Shown in pieces: positions 25,778 to 35,824 of a stretch of DNA of 64,000 nucleotides. The stretch spans positions 18,501 to 82,500 of the forward strand of contig CAWZYM010000289.1 in the NCBI GenBank assembly GCA_963966185.1, in the 5' to 3' direction. The notes beneath the pieces were generated by a model that was not told where the DNA came from, ran no database searches, and saw nothing but the letters and a program-made list of their open reading frames with translations. Position numbers and translations under genes: made by a program. Source of the DNA: Rhabditoides inermis. Lineage: Eukaryota; Nematoda; Chromadorea; Rhabditida; Rhabditidae. Numbering within the stretch: the stretch's first letter is position 1; each line of letters begins with the position of its first letter.

Positions 25778-25836
<59 letters not shown>

Positions 25837-26406
25837 TCCCTGCAGACCCGTGTCTCCTCCCTGCCCACCAACGACCCCCGCTTCTTCTCCCCCTCCCTCG
25901 ATCAGCAGTACCATGTCCTCATGGCGATGGGACCGACCAAGGACACCGGTGGGTACTGTAGGTATACTGTAGGTGTTGTGAAAGAGTACTGTATTTGTGA
26001 TTTATCGCGTAGTAACTCAAAGGGCGATTTGACGCACCTGGCACATCGCTAGTAAGTGTAAGTATAGATGCATTTTGTTGATTACATTTCATTTCGACTG
26101 AGTTTTCGAAAGGTATACTGTACTTTTAGGTTTATTTTTTTTCTTTGTTCACAGGCCTTGGTCGTCACCCATACGGCGGCATTGCCGTGTCCCCGGCTGC
26201 TATGGACATCATGCAGCCTCGCCTGTCTGGCCCCGCCTCCTCTGGCCCCGCCCCCGCCGCTCCGCCCGCTCCGCCTACTAAGGAGAGGGAGGCTGTCAAG
26301 GAATCTGGTAGGGAACTCCAAGGGTTGCATTGATATTGATTTCATTCCAGGATCGCTCCTTTCTCTTCTTCCCGCTATGGCTTCGCTTCTTCTCGCGCTT
26401 TTTTGA
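23076..26406 (+). CDS. Small secreted/anchored DOMON-domain protein
   Basis: Ten exons: 23076-23102, 23162-23221, 23553-23630, 25235-25330, 25394-25453, 25514-25564, 25674-25745, 25834-25948, 26155-26307 and 26351-26406. They sum to 768 nt and encode 255 residues. The N-terminus MSLAVVLFTTVAVAVASS is a signal peptide. ACFPPSCDPLSNGACKLAVS is followed by SSYWLEIELAGNVGDNQYVA and FSHNEKM, the beta-strand pattern of a DOMON domain (haem or sugar binding in known cases). After about residue 185 a Pro/Ala linker leads to a C-terminal hydrophobic tail (LLSLLPAMASLLLALF), suggesting a GPI or membrane anchor. Intron 3 carries an RTE-like insertion, and intron 7 is purely purine. Exons 4-10 are copied in the inverted arm at 30534-31701. 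Binding function is not shown by the sequence. Confidence 0.75.
23408..23552. repeat. (CT)n tract before DOMON exon 3
   Basis: About 140 bp of CT/CCCT simple repeat forms the 3' part of intron 2 and serves as an extended polypyrimidine tract ahead of the TTTCAG acceptor. Confidence 0.8.
23820..25042 (+). mobile_element. 5'-truncated RTE-like non-LTR retrotransposon (reverse transcriptase fragment)
   Basis: The fragment has RT motifs in order: FIDVSKAYDSIRHNDAW, QGCPMSPHIFNSVLAKRMEG, then YADDMVLVAKS (the catalytic YADD box). A C-terminal VLPSMLYGAETW segment and a basic region follow. It ends near an AATAAA and a (TTTGA)n tail at 25014-25040, typical of RTE-clade 3' ends. An in-frame TGA before VRQGCP (24061-24063) and a one-base loss near 24341 (relative to the inverted copy) break the frame. 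It lacks the endonuclease region and sits in intron 3 of the DOMON gene. It is not active as seen. Confidence 0.75.
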
Positions 26407-26689
26407 AGAAGCCTACGGATACTGAATAAGACTACGGAAATGACTTACCGATTGATAAAGTGGTACTGTATGGTTCGCATGTTGCAATAAACATGTACAC
26501 TGATTAAAAATGTGTTTTTTCGTGATAAAGATCAAATTTCATGTTAGATTTATGCGAGAAGACAAATTAGAGTCCAAAAGGGATAATTATTTTCAGCACT
26601 CGAGATCAGATCACATCAGAAGAGATGGGAGAGAGACGTGCCGTAGTTGAGCGAAGCTGACTGTAGTCGATACATCGACATCAGAAGAG
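24191..26689 (+). repeat. Left arm of large inverted duplication
   Basis: From CGTACGCGGATGACATGG (inside the RT fragment) to GACATCAGAAGAG, this 2.5 kb is repeated in reverse at 30251-32746. The few differences noted are single bases and GA-tract length, for example a C/A change at about 24771 and a one-C indel near 24341. It includes DOMON exons 4-10 and the 3' UTR. Confidence 0.95.
25746..25833 (+). repeat. All-purine (GA)n intron 7 of the DOMON gene
   Basis: The 88 bp between exons 7 and 8 consist of G and A only, apart from the T of the GT donor. The acceptor is GAGAG with no pyrimidine tract. Reading frame and family alignment both require its removal, or an in-frame shift that would add an Arg/Glu-rich block. 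Confidence 0.7.
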
Positions 26690-28980
26690 GAGCTCTACTG
26701 GCACCGCGCACCTCCCCCGCTCCCCTCCCCTCCCCCAAAGGCGATGGAACTCTACTGGCACCGCGCACCTCCCCCGCTCCCCTCCCCCCCCTAAAGGCGA
26801 TGGAGCTCTACTGGCACCGCTCACCCCCCCCCTCCTCCCCCCAAAGGCGATGGAGCTCTACTGGCACCGCGCACCTCCCCCGCTCCCCCCCCCCCAAAGG
26901 CGATAGAGCTCTACTGGCACCGCGCACCTCCCCCCAAAAGCGATGGAGCTGTACTGGCACCGCGCACCTCACCCGCTCCCCTCCCCCCCCAAAAGCGATG
27001 GAGCTCTACTGGCACCGCGCACCTCCCCCGCTCCCCTCCCCTCCCCCCAAAAGCGATGGAGCTCTACTGGCACCGCGCACCTCCCCCGCTCCCCTCCCCT
27101 CCCCCCAAAGGCGATGGAGCTCTACTGGCACCGCGCACCTCCCCCCTAAAGGCGATGGAGCTCTACTGGCACCGCGCACCTCCCCCCCTCCCCCCAAAAG
27201 CGATGGAGCTCTACTGGCACCGCGCACCTCCCCCCCCAAAGGCGATGGAGCTCTACTGGCACCGCGCACCTCCCCTCCCCTCCCCCCAAAAGCGATGGAG
27301 CTCTACTGGCACCGCGCACCTCCCCCCCAAAGGCGATGGAGCTCTACTGGCACCGCGCACCTCCCCCCCCCAAAGCGATGGAGCTCTACTGGCACCGCGC
27401 ACCTCCCCCCCAAAGGCGATGGAGCTCTACTGGCACCGCGCACCTCCCCCCCTCCCCCCAAAAGCGATGGAGCTCTACTGGCACCGCGCACCTCCCCCCC
27501 TCCCCCCAAAAGCGATGGAGCTCTACTGGCACCGCGCACCTCCCTCGCTCCCCTCCCCTCACCCAAAGGCGATGGAGCTCTACTGGCACCGCGCACCTCC
27601 CCCCCAAAGGCGATGGAGCTCTACTGGCACCGCGCACCTCCCCCCCAAAGGCGATGGAGCTCTACTGGCACCGCGCACCTCCCCCCCAAAGGCGATGGAG
27701 CTCTACTGGCACCGCGCACCTCCCCCCCCAAAGGCGATGGAGCTCTACTGGCACCGCGCACCTCCCCCCCAAAGGCGATGGAGCTCTACTGGCACCGCGC
27801 ACCTCCCCCCCCTTCCCCCAAAAGCGATGGAGCTCTACTGGCACCGCGCACCTCCCCCCCCAAAGGCGATGGAGCTCTACTGGCACCGCGCACCTCCCCC
27901 CCTCCCCCCAAAAGCGATGGAGCTCTACTGGCACCGCGCACCTCCCCCGCTCCCCTCCCCTCCCCCAAAGGCGATGGAGCTCTACTGGCACCGCGCACCT
28001 CCCCCGCTCCCCTCCCCCCCTAAAGGCGATGGAGCTCTACTGGCACCGCTCACCCCCCCCCCTCCTCCCCCCAAAGGCGATGGAGCTCTACTGGCACCGC
28101 GCACCTCCCCCCCTCCCCCCAAAAGCGATGGAGCTCTACTGGCACCGCGCACCTCCCCCGCTCCCCTCCCCTCCCCCCAAAGGCGATGGAGCTCTACTGG
28201 CACCGCGCACCTCCCCCGCTCCCCTCCCCCCAAAGGCGATGGAGCTCTACTGGCACCGCGCACCTCCCCCCCTCCCCCAAAAGCGATGGAGCTCTACTGG
28301 CACCGCGCACCTCCCCCGCTCCCCTTTCCTCCCCCCAAAAGCGATGGAGCTCTACTGGCACCGCGCACCTCCCCCGCTTTCCTCCCCTCCCCCCAAAGGC
28401 GATGGAGCTCTACTGGCACCGCTCACCCCCCCCCCCCCCCTCCACCCCCCAAAGGCGATGGAGCTCTACTGGCACCGCGCACCCCCCCCCCCCCCTTCCC
28501 CCCTCCCCCCCCCCCCAAAGGCGATGGAGCTCTACTGGCACCGCGCACCTCCCCCCCCAAAAGCGATGGAGCTCTACTGGCACCGCGCACCTCCCCCGCT
28601 CCCCCCCCTCCCCCCAAAGGCGATGGAGCTCTACTGGCACCGCGCACCTCCCCCGCTTCCCTCCCCCCCCCCCCCCCCAAAAGCGATGGAGCTCTACTGG
28701 CACCGCGCACCTCCCCCGCTCCCCCCCCCCCCTCCCCCCAAAGGCGATGGAGCTCTACTGGCACCGCGCACCTCCCCCGCTCCCCCTCCTCCCCCCAAAG
28801 GCGATGGAGCTCTACTGGCACCGCGCACCTTCCCCCCTCCTCCCCCCAAAGACGATGGAGCTCTACTGGCACCGCGCACCTCCCCCTCCCTCCAAAGGCG
28901 ATGGAGCTCTACTGGCATTGCGCACCTCGGCACCTCTCCCCAAAGGCAACTGAGCTCTACTAGCACCGTCCATTTCCCCC
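26690..28980 (+). repeat. C-rich minisatellite, roughly 45-50 units
   Basis: Units share the core GGCGATGGAGCTCTACTGG followed by CACCGCGCACCT, then a variable stretch of C5-C15 with CT interruptions, so unit length ranges from about 37 to 65 bp. The core includes a SacI-like GAGCTC in nearly every unit. Higher-order duplication is visible: the series with CCGCTCCCCTCCCC and CGCTCACCCCCCC spacers near 26700-26850 recurs near 27935-28080. No frame on plus has stops over long spans, which is a property of the unit rather than evidence of a gene. Confidence 0.95.
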
Positions 28981-30250
28981 TGAAGAGTGACTAGGGTCAG
29001 GAGAAGTGTACAGATAGCTACCGTGTCTCTAGCTGCATCGCTCCCTTCCGCTACCGTCTCTCTCGGCCACAAGTAATCGTCCGACTAGATTACCCGTCAG
29101 GAATATAGCACGCAGCACGGAAACGATATAAAGATAGAGAAGTTTATTGTAGCAGGAAAATAGAAAGGCACTCCGTCCTCTGGCCTGAACAACACTGTCT
29201 TACATCGCTGCCTCCCCTTTCCGACCGGTTCCCTTCTCTCTTCTTATAATCCCGCGATCAGCGCGGCGACGGCGTGATGAGCCGTAGCCGGTGAGGTGGC
29301 CCTGCGTGAGCGGGCCGGCTCCGCTGGCATGCCGGTCGCTGTCCGCAGCATTTCTGTGAGGCCGAAGTGACCTGCAGATGGCGGTGCGGTGGGCCAGTCC
29401 GACCATCGAGCATGCCCCGGGCGTTCGCCGCGTGGGGCGTTTCTATTCCGGCATTGATGAGTTGCGAGCTCTCCAGGCACACGAGGCATGCGCTGCGAGT
29501 GACGGCCTTCGTCATGAGCGCTCTCGGGTGCATCCCTCCGAGTTCCGGGCACGTTAGAACGGGATGCAGGCGAAAGCAGAGGATACAAGGACGGCTGGGG
29601 CGTCTACTTGGTTCTTGTGCGTTGTGGGTGGGTCGGCGGCCTCCTCCCCCGCCATCGTCGCGGCGCCGCTCCTCGCAGCGGTGCATGGGCGCCCAGAATG
29701 GGGTGTGTCGGTGACATAATGGCCGTCTGGCGGGTTGCATACGAATGAGAGGAAGGAGGAACGAAAAAAAATTGGAGGAAGGTGGCCGTGCGGGGTGGTG
29801 TGCAATCTCTCCCCTTATTGGGTATTAATATACTGTTATCAGGCGCGCGGATTACTGGTTGTGGATGCGAAGAGCCGGCGATGTGTTCTATTTTTTTTGG
29901 GCGCGTGGTGGATTGGATATGACAGATGGGGCCGAATGCGTTTGCAGACCCGGAGAGATGTTCATGGTGATTAATGGGTTGCGGCTTGCACAGTCAACAA
30001 CATAGGAATTGCCTGCTCTGTCGCTCTCCTCGGGCTCTTAGACATAGACACAGTTTCATTCCATCCAGTGTACATGTTTATTGCAACATGCGAATCATAC
30101 AGTACCAATTTCTTTATCAACAGGTCTAATCCGTAGTCTTATTTAGTATCCGTAGGCTTCTACTCCTTGTAACACGCCTTCTATGTGACATATTGTTTTT
30201 TTTCACCACAACGCGCGATATAACAAATGTTTATTTCGTCTCTCTCCCAT
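28981..30250. other. Right part of the palindrome spacer
   Basis: Unique sequence between the minisatellite and the right arm. It holds a retroelement gag-like relic on minus (29258-29740). A diverged partial copy of the DOMON 3' UTR lies at about 30057-30190, sharing GTACATGTTTATTGCAACAT and CCGTAGTCTTATT words with the right arm. Confidence 0.6.
29258..29740 (-). pseudogene. BEL/Pao-like gag zinc-knuckle relic
   Basis: The minus-strand frame contains PCILCFRLHPVLTC, a C-x2-C-x3-H-x4-C knuckle, and then ACLVCLESS about 20 residues later. This is the double Cys layout common in BEL/Pao retroelement Gag proteins of nematodes. There is no capsid, protease or polymerase sequence nearby, and no start codon or splice signal supports a host gene. 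Assignment rests on one short motif. Confidence 0.3.
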
Positions 30251-30533
30251 CTCTTCTGATGTCGATGTATCGACTACAGTCAGCTTCGCTCAACTACGGC
30301 ACGTCTCTCTCCCATCTCTTCTGATGTGATCTGATCTCGAGTGCTGAAAATAATTATCCCTTTTGGACTCTAATTTGTCTTCTCGCATGAATCTAACATG
30401 AAATTTGATCTTTATCACGAAAAGACACATTTTTAATCAGTGTACATGTTTATTGCAACATGCGAACCATACAGTACCACTTTATCAATCGGTAAGTCAT
30501 TTCCGTAGTCTTATTCAGTATCCGTAGGCTTCT

Positions 30534-31103
30534 TCAAAAAAGCGCGAGAAGAAGCGAAGCCATAGCGGGAAGAAGAGAAAGGAGCGATCCTGGAATGAAA
30601 TCAATATCAATGCAACCCTTGGAGTTCCCTACCAGATTCCTTGACAGCCTCCCTCTCCTTAGTAGGCGGAGCGGGCGGAGCGGCGGGGGCGGGGCCAGAG
30701 GAGGCGGGGCCAGACAGGCGAGGCTGCATGATGTCCATAGCAGCCGGGGACACGGCAATGCCGCCGTATGGGTGACGACCAAGGCCTGTGAACAAAGAAA
30801 AAAAATAAACCTAAAAGTACAGTATACCTTTCGAAAACTCAGTCGAAATGAAATGTAATCAACAAAATGCATCTATACTTACACTTACTAGCGATGTGCC
30901 AGGTGCGTCAAATCGCCCTTTGAGTTACTACGCGATAAATCACAAATACAGTACTCTTTCACAACACCTACAGTATACCTACAGTACCCACCGGTGTCCT
31001 TGGTCGGTCCCATCGCCATGAGGACATGGTACTGCTGATCGAGGGAGGGGGAGAAGAAGCGGGGGTCGTTGGTGGGCAGGGAGGAGACACGGGTCTGCAG
31101 GGA

Positions 31104-31158
<55 letters not shown>

Positions 31159-31701
31159 TTCTCTTTCTCTCTTTCTCTCTTTCTCTCCACCTGTATCTTG
31201 CAGTACACTCTTCCCTCGTCGTTGCTAGTCTTCAGAGTGCGCATGATCGAAGGACGCAGTTGCTACAATTGTGGTCTTTCATCAAAACAACAAAATGTTT
31301 GCGACATCCGTTACTGTGATTGTGCGAATGGAACCATGGAAACACGAATTTGTAAAAAGTTTTCTACTCACCGGTTCTCCTTCAATCCTCACGTTCACCG
31401 GTCTTCCGTCGTTCCAACTGGCCTGAAATCAATCGATTATCAATCAATGAGTCCATATTCCTATAAAACAGTAAATCGATACCTTTCCACTCCACTGCAC
31501 CTCGTTGGGAAGGCGCGAGCACTCGATTACCGAAGAGTTGTGCTGCAAAAATCATGTGTACGTTTCACAACATAAAGCTCCGCCCCTTCTGGCCCCGCCT
31601 CCTACCATTTTCTCGTTGTGAGAGAATGCGACGGCGACGTATTGATTGTCTCCGACGTTGCCGGCCAGCTCGATTTCCAGCCAGTAGGAGGAGCCAGAGT
31701 T
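30534..31701 (-). pseudogene. Partial DOMON gene copy (exons 4-10 only)
   Basis: Exons 4 to 10 of the DOMON gene are present in reverse with the same splice sites and the same stop codon (complement of 30534-30536). Signal-peptide exons 1-3 are missing because the arm ends in intron 3. One substitution changes the GNVGDN segment (GGCAAC against GGAAAC). Without a new 5' end it should not make a secreted protein. Confidence 0.8.
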
Positions 31702-31904
31702 CTGCAAAGCATTACATCATCGCAAGTCCGTGGGATCAAGTGACGTGAGGACGGAAAGTCGGCAATAGCAAGCAAAACCAGAAAGTCATGCGGATAAAGG
31801 ATCGTATTCGAGCTGCAAGTGGGGTAGATCGATGTGCTATGGCGCGCCGTGAAAGTATAGTTAGAATATGAACAATTTAAGAATTTAAGACTATATAAAT
31901 CAAA

Positions 31905-32746
31905 TCAAATCAAATCAAATCAAATACTTTATTCGGTATCGCTATTCATGATCATATGTTTAGAACACATCCATCGCCCTGGTGTTGTGGGTAGCGCCGA
32001 GAGGAGAGTTGATTCCATTGTGTTGGGTCCCTGTCCGCAGCAATCTCGATCCACTTGTACTTGTCTTTTGGGAAATTCGTCTCCGTCCTGAACTCGTTCG
32101 TCCATTGGGTATGCGGCTTTCCTTTCGCCGCCGTCCTATCCAACCTCCACTTCATGATCTTCTCCGTCCACCGCTCATCATCTGCTATCGCCGTCTTTCT
32201 TGCAAACGCCCACTTTCTTTTCCTCGCCTCCGCTAGAACATCGGGAACGCGCGTCTCTCGTCGAATGATGTCATTTTGTACTCTGTCCTTCAGCATCAGC
32301 CCGAGCATTTTTCGCTCCATTCTCCTCTGGCACAGCTGCAATTTCTTCCGCTCCGTCTTCTGTAAACTCCATGTCTCTGCACCGTACAACATCGACGGCA
32401 GAACAGCAGCCCGGTAGACCTTCCTTGAGTCGCATCGGCGCCCTTCGAAGAGTGAGAAAATGTCGATGTCGGTAGAAGGCGCTCCAGCCCGCCTGTATCC
32501 GCCTTGATATTTCCTTTTTGTCGTCGTACATGAAGCTGAGTGTTCGGCCGAGGTAGGTGAACTGGTCGACGTACTCCACGTCCTCTCCTTCCAGGGTGAT
32601 CTTCACTTTCGGCCCGTTTGTCATGGCCACCGTCTTTCCTCTGTTCAACTTCAGTCCAAACTGCTCGCATCTCCGTACCACTTCATCGAGCATCTTCTGC
32701 GCCGCCGCTGCCGACTTTGCCACAAGTACCATGTCATCCGCGTACG
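31905..32746 (-). mobile_element. RTE-like fragment, inverted copy
   Basis: Copy of the 3' half of the RT fragment starting at YADDMVLVAKS, ending with a (TCAAA)n tail at about 31898-31924. It retains a base missing from the left copy (ACCCTGG against ACCTGG), so the frame KITLEGEDVEYVDQFTYLG is preserved here. This shows the left frameshift arose after, or independently of, the duplication. Confidence 0.75.
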
Positions 32747-32875
32747 AGGCAGGTCCGCGTCGCGTGCCCACCTTCCGCGTGCGGCGGCTGCGGGACGCAC
32801 AGCCAAAGGCTAACACCGACTCTGAATGTTATAACACGCTCTCATCTTCCGCCACTCTTTCGAATTTGTGATGGT

Positions 32876-34100
32876 TCAATTGTAAGCCCCTTCGGGCGTT
32901 CAAAAATTGCGTACGCCACCCATATAAAAGATTTATCGCAAATCAATGGTTGGGGGGAAGTATTGATATTGCTGAAATTGGGGGCAGAAATGGTGGTCCG
33001 GCTTGTCCCGTCGATGGTCCCTCGGCAAAAGATGCTTGGTCGCAGCGTCCTGAAGGCGTCGGGGTCGATTGGGGCAGCCGGCTGTATCGCGCTTTGTCAG
33101 ACAGCCCTCTTGGTCCCTTTGTCGCAGGGAGAGAAACGGCCTTACACGAGTACAGTATCAAGCCTCGTCGATTAGAAATCTGTCGATATAGGGTCCTTAT
33201 AGGGCCGCGGCGCGTATGTGCGCGTAGTGTTCCTTGTATTTCGCCACCATATTCAGCGCCTTTTCCGGTCTATTCCTTCCATATTTCGGGCAGTAGTTGT
33301 CGTTCATCACATGTAGATGGTATATCGCCTTAGAGTATTCGAGTGTCTCGCACTGTATCTGTCCTATCAGCGAATTCCAGTCAGTCTTCGGTATTCCGAG
33401 TGCAGTCAGTGCTGTATCGTTGCCCTTCCAGTTGTCGCCGAGTGAACTGACCAAGTATGGGTGCAGAGACACTTTGTATCCCAGTTCTCTATAGGTTTCG
33501 GCTATTCCCGTGTATTTCGCAATCTTTTCGGCGGCGGCGCGCTCGAATGACTCGAGTCCGTTTCCGAATGAAACGCGCACATCCACTATGACCACCTCTT
33601 TTTCGCCCTCTCGTTTCAGCACAATGTCCGGTCGCAGACTGCCGCCATTTATCGAATCGCGAGTGTCTGTCTCTATCCATGCACTCTCGTTTACCGCACT
33701 CTTTTCCGCAGCCGCCACTATCAGATCCTGTATATTGTTATGTCGGTCCATTATTCCCATTGTGAGGTGAGCTTTGCACGCGTTGAGCACATGTGGAAGC
33801 GTCTCTATCTGGTTCTCGTTGCATGTTGTGCACACGCGGTCCGCCAAAGCGTTTTGCATCGTGAATCTCGCTCCCTTCAGTGGCAAATTATCGAGTAGCG
33901 CTCTATGTCTCCAGTCGATCGCACTATCGGTCGCCTGAGGCGATTTGTTTCGAAGTATGCGCGCATTTCTCGTATCCTGCATGAACATATCAAAGTGTTT
34001 GCTGGTCACTGTGTATTCGGTGCTCATTCGTTCGATATTGCACTCGTCCAGGGGACGCCGCGGGCAATTGGGAAAAGTTTTCAACCAGCAATAAACGCAC
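32876..34100 (-). mobile_element. 5'-truncated NeSL/R2-like non-LTR retrotransposon
   Basis: A minus-strand frame of about 290 codons (34084-33197) covers the C-terminal part of an R2-group polyprotein. CTTCNENQIETLPHVLNAC is the C-x2-C...H-x4-C knuckle, and RHNNI follows. LRPDIVLKREGEKEVVIVDV is the PD...D core of the restriction-like endonuclease. The 3' UTR runs to about 32876. The same 3' sequence is found alone at 59948-60035, marking another insertion of the family. No reverse transcriptase remains. In this clade, endonucleases often target repeated RNA genes such as the nematode spliced-leader cluster; the target here is not evident. Confidence 0.75.
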
Positions 34101-34427
34101 CTCGGCTAGGCCTCATTGGTCACGTTATCGCCTCTGCGCAAAGCTGACGAGCACAGACCGCGGCGCGCTGTTACGGGGTCACAGCGGCAAACTCGTGCCG
34201 GGTTTACCGCCACAATGTAGTCTGTCGGCAAAATTGCGCTCGAAATGTTTCACATTCGATGTATACGTTTCACTTTTGATTCAATACATCAATTGTACAA
34301 TACTAATGTACCTTTTTAGTCTAATAGGATATTGCGAACAAGGAAAGTGTCCATTCATTTATCGAGTTGAGCATATAGTGATCGAGTACATAAAGATCCT
34401 TCTACTGTGGTTGTGTGAGTTCTTTTT
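34101..34427. other. Intergenic region
   Basis: AT-rich sequence with GTTTCAC and CGTTTCAC words. The second half (from about 34350) is duplicated at about 41045-41130 as part of the BTB-Kelch unit duplication. No gene. Confidence 0.5.
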
Positions 34428-34705
34428 TTAGGCCCTATCTTCCTCCCCCTCCTCCTCCTCCTCCTCCATTCCCATAGCGAGGCCGTCGACCGAGTCACAC
34501 ACCTCGTTCATACCACAGTACCCGCCAACCGAGAACACTGTCTGGAAATGTAATGTTCATATCAATCATAAGTATCAGAAACCTCTTCGACGGCGCATGC
34601 AGCTCCGTTGGATCGGTAGGCGAGCGGGGCGGCCTCGGTCCACTCTCCATCCCTGTACACGGAGACAGAGTCGACAAAGGTCCAGTCGTTGTCGTCGGTG
34701 AGCGT
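34428..34705 (-). pseudogene. Kelch-protein C-terminal tail, minus strand, copy 1
   Basis: Two minus-strand exons. The one from about 34705 to 34583 reads DDNDWTFVDSVSVYRDGEW and on to SNGAACAVEE. The one at 34541-34428 reads TVFSVGGYCGMNEVCDSVDG, ending in an acidic run and TAA. They match the last exons of the plus-strand Kelch gene at 39061-39466 (GDDWRFDH..., MFYLGGFCAKDKVCDSVDG, acidic tail). No BTB, BACK or other Kelch exons lie upstream on minus, so it is a truncated fragment, head-to-head with the intact plus gene. Confidence 0.65.
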
Positions 34706-34832
34706 TTACAGTGCTTTTTCAAAACGGCTACGTAAACGCGTTGCAGAGGTCTTGTGAGAACGCAGCGCCACATCTCTTACATTGTTACGATTGTTACGCA
34801 ACAACTCATGTGAAAGCGTCTCACTACTCTGC

Positions 34833-34895
34833 TTTTTGAAGTGGCTTAAGCGTGTCGATGAGCGGTAACTGCCTCGTCATTTGTCGCCAGAGAAG
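34833..34895 (+). pseudogene. Decayed Kelch exon on plus strand, copy 1
   Basis: SGLSVSMSGNCLVICRQ on the plus strand resembles SGFRVSVCGDALVVCGG of Kelch exon 17 (39061 on). It lies just upstream of the intact gene's first exon, with no splice partner. A parallel copy is at about 41577-41640. Confidence 0.4.
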
Positions 34896-35089
34896 CGTCT
34901 GGGAAACTCTCAAAGTCAACTTTTTTTTGGTGTGGCAGAATGCGAAGCTGAGAATAAGAGAATGACAAGCGATCGAAAACATCTTGTCGCCTATAAATCG
35001 GGAGACGAGACGAAGAGCGTCGATGTCGTCGCCCCGTCGTCTTCGATGCGGTCATTCCCCGGCCGTTTCCGTGTGCCGGCCAGTCTCGC

Positions 35090-35776
35090 ATGTCTGTCTT
35101 CTCGTTCGAGTGGCCTAGCGAGGAGACGCGCGCTGCCCGCCACTCCACCACCATGCAACGACTAGCAACCCTCAGGGAGTGAGTGCTCCATTCAGGGGGA
35201 GATGTTGAGTATATCAGAAAAGAGAGAGCGCAGAGCGCGTCACGTGAGAAAAGTTTAGTTTTTGAGTGTATTTAAAAAAAGTGCAAACACCTTCTTTCAT
35301 AGACGGGGCGAGCTGTGCGATGTGAATCTGGTGCCGACCGACGCGGACGGAACCGAGTACGAAGAGGTACTGTACAGAGAACGTCTTACTGTAGTCTACC
35401 GTACCCTTGAGATCGCCGCCCACAAGCCGATTCTGGCGGTGTCGTCTCCGTACTTTGACGCCATGTTTGATGCTCAGACGGGGATGCAGGAATCGACAGG
35501 CAACAGAGTTCACATACAGGTAGAGTTCATTCACATATTAAAATAGTTCGTAAAAAGTCCGTATTTGTGCTTGTCCTACCGGTCTGACCGGCCTCCAATG
35601 GTTTCCGTGTCAATGGGTGATATCGTTCCAGTCTCGTATGTATGTGTTATTGTGTTGTGATATTGCAGATGAATCGGGAGGTGCTGCTCGCTATTGTATG
35701 CTTCTTCTACACTGGAGTGTTGACGATCGGTGAGAGAGAAAAAGAGTGAGAGAGAGAGGGGGAGAGAGTGAGAGTC

Positions 35777-35824
<48 letters not shown>

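Larger units (their letters stand above)
30251..32746 (-). repeat. Right arm of large inverted duplication
   Basis: Reverse-complement copy of 24191-26689. It ends abruptly inside the RT fragment, where sequence changes from CCGCGTACG to GAGGCAGGTCC. Confidence 0.95.

Noticed and set aside
26647..28963. Very long plus-strand open frames (450-635 codons) reading MELYWHRAPPP, ALLAPRTSP or SSTGTAHLP repeats
   Set aside because: All three frames are open because the minisatellite unit has no stop; unit lengths are not multiples of three, so frames switch at random. No start context, splice sites or conserved protein.
26690..28980. Possible CRISPR-like array
   Set aside because: Repeats are separated only by poly-C linkers, not unique spacers, and the context is a nematode genome.
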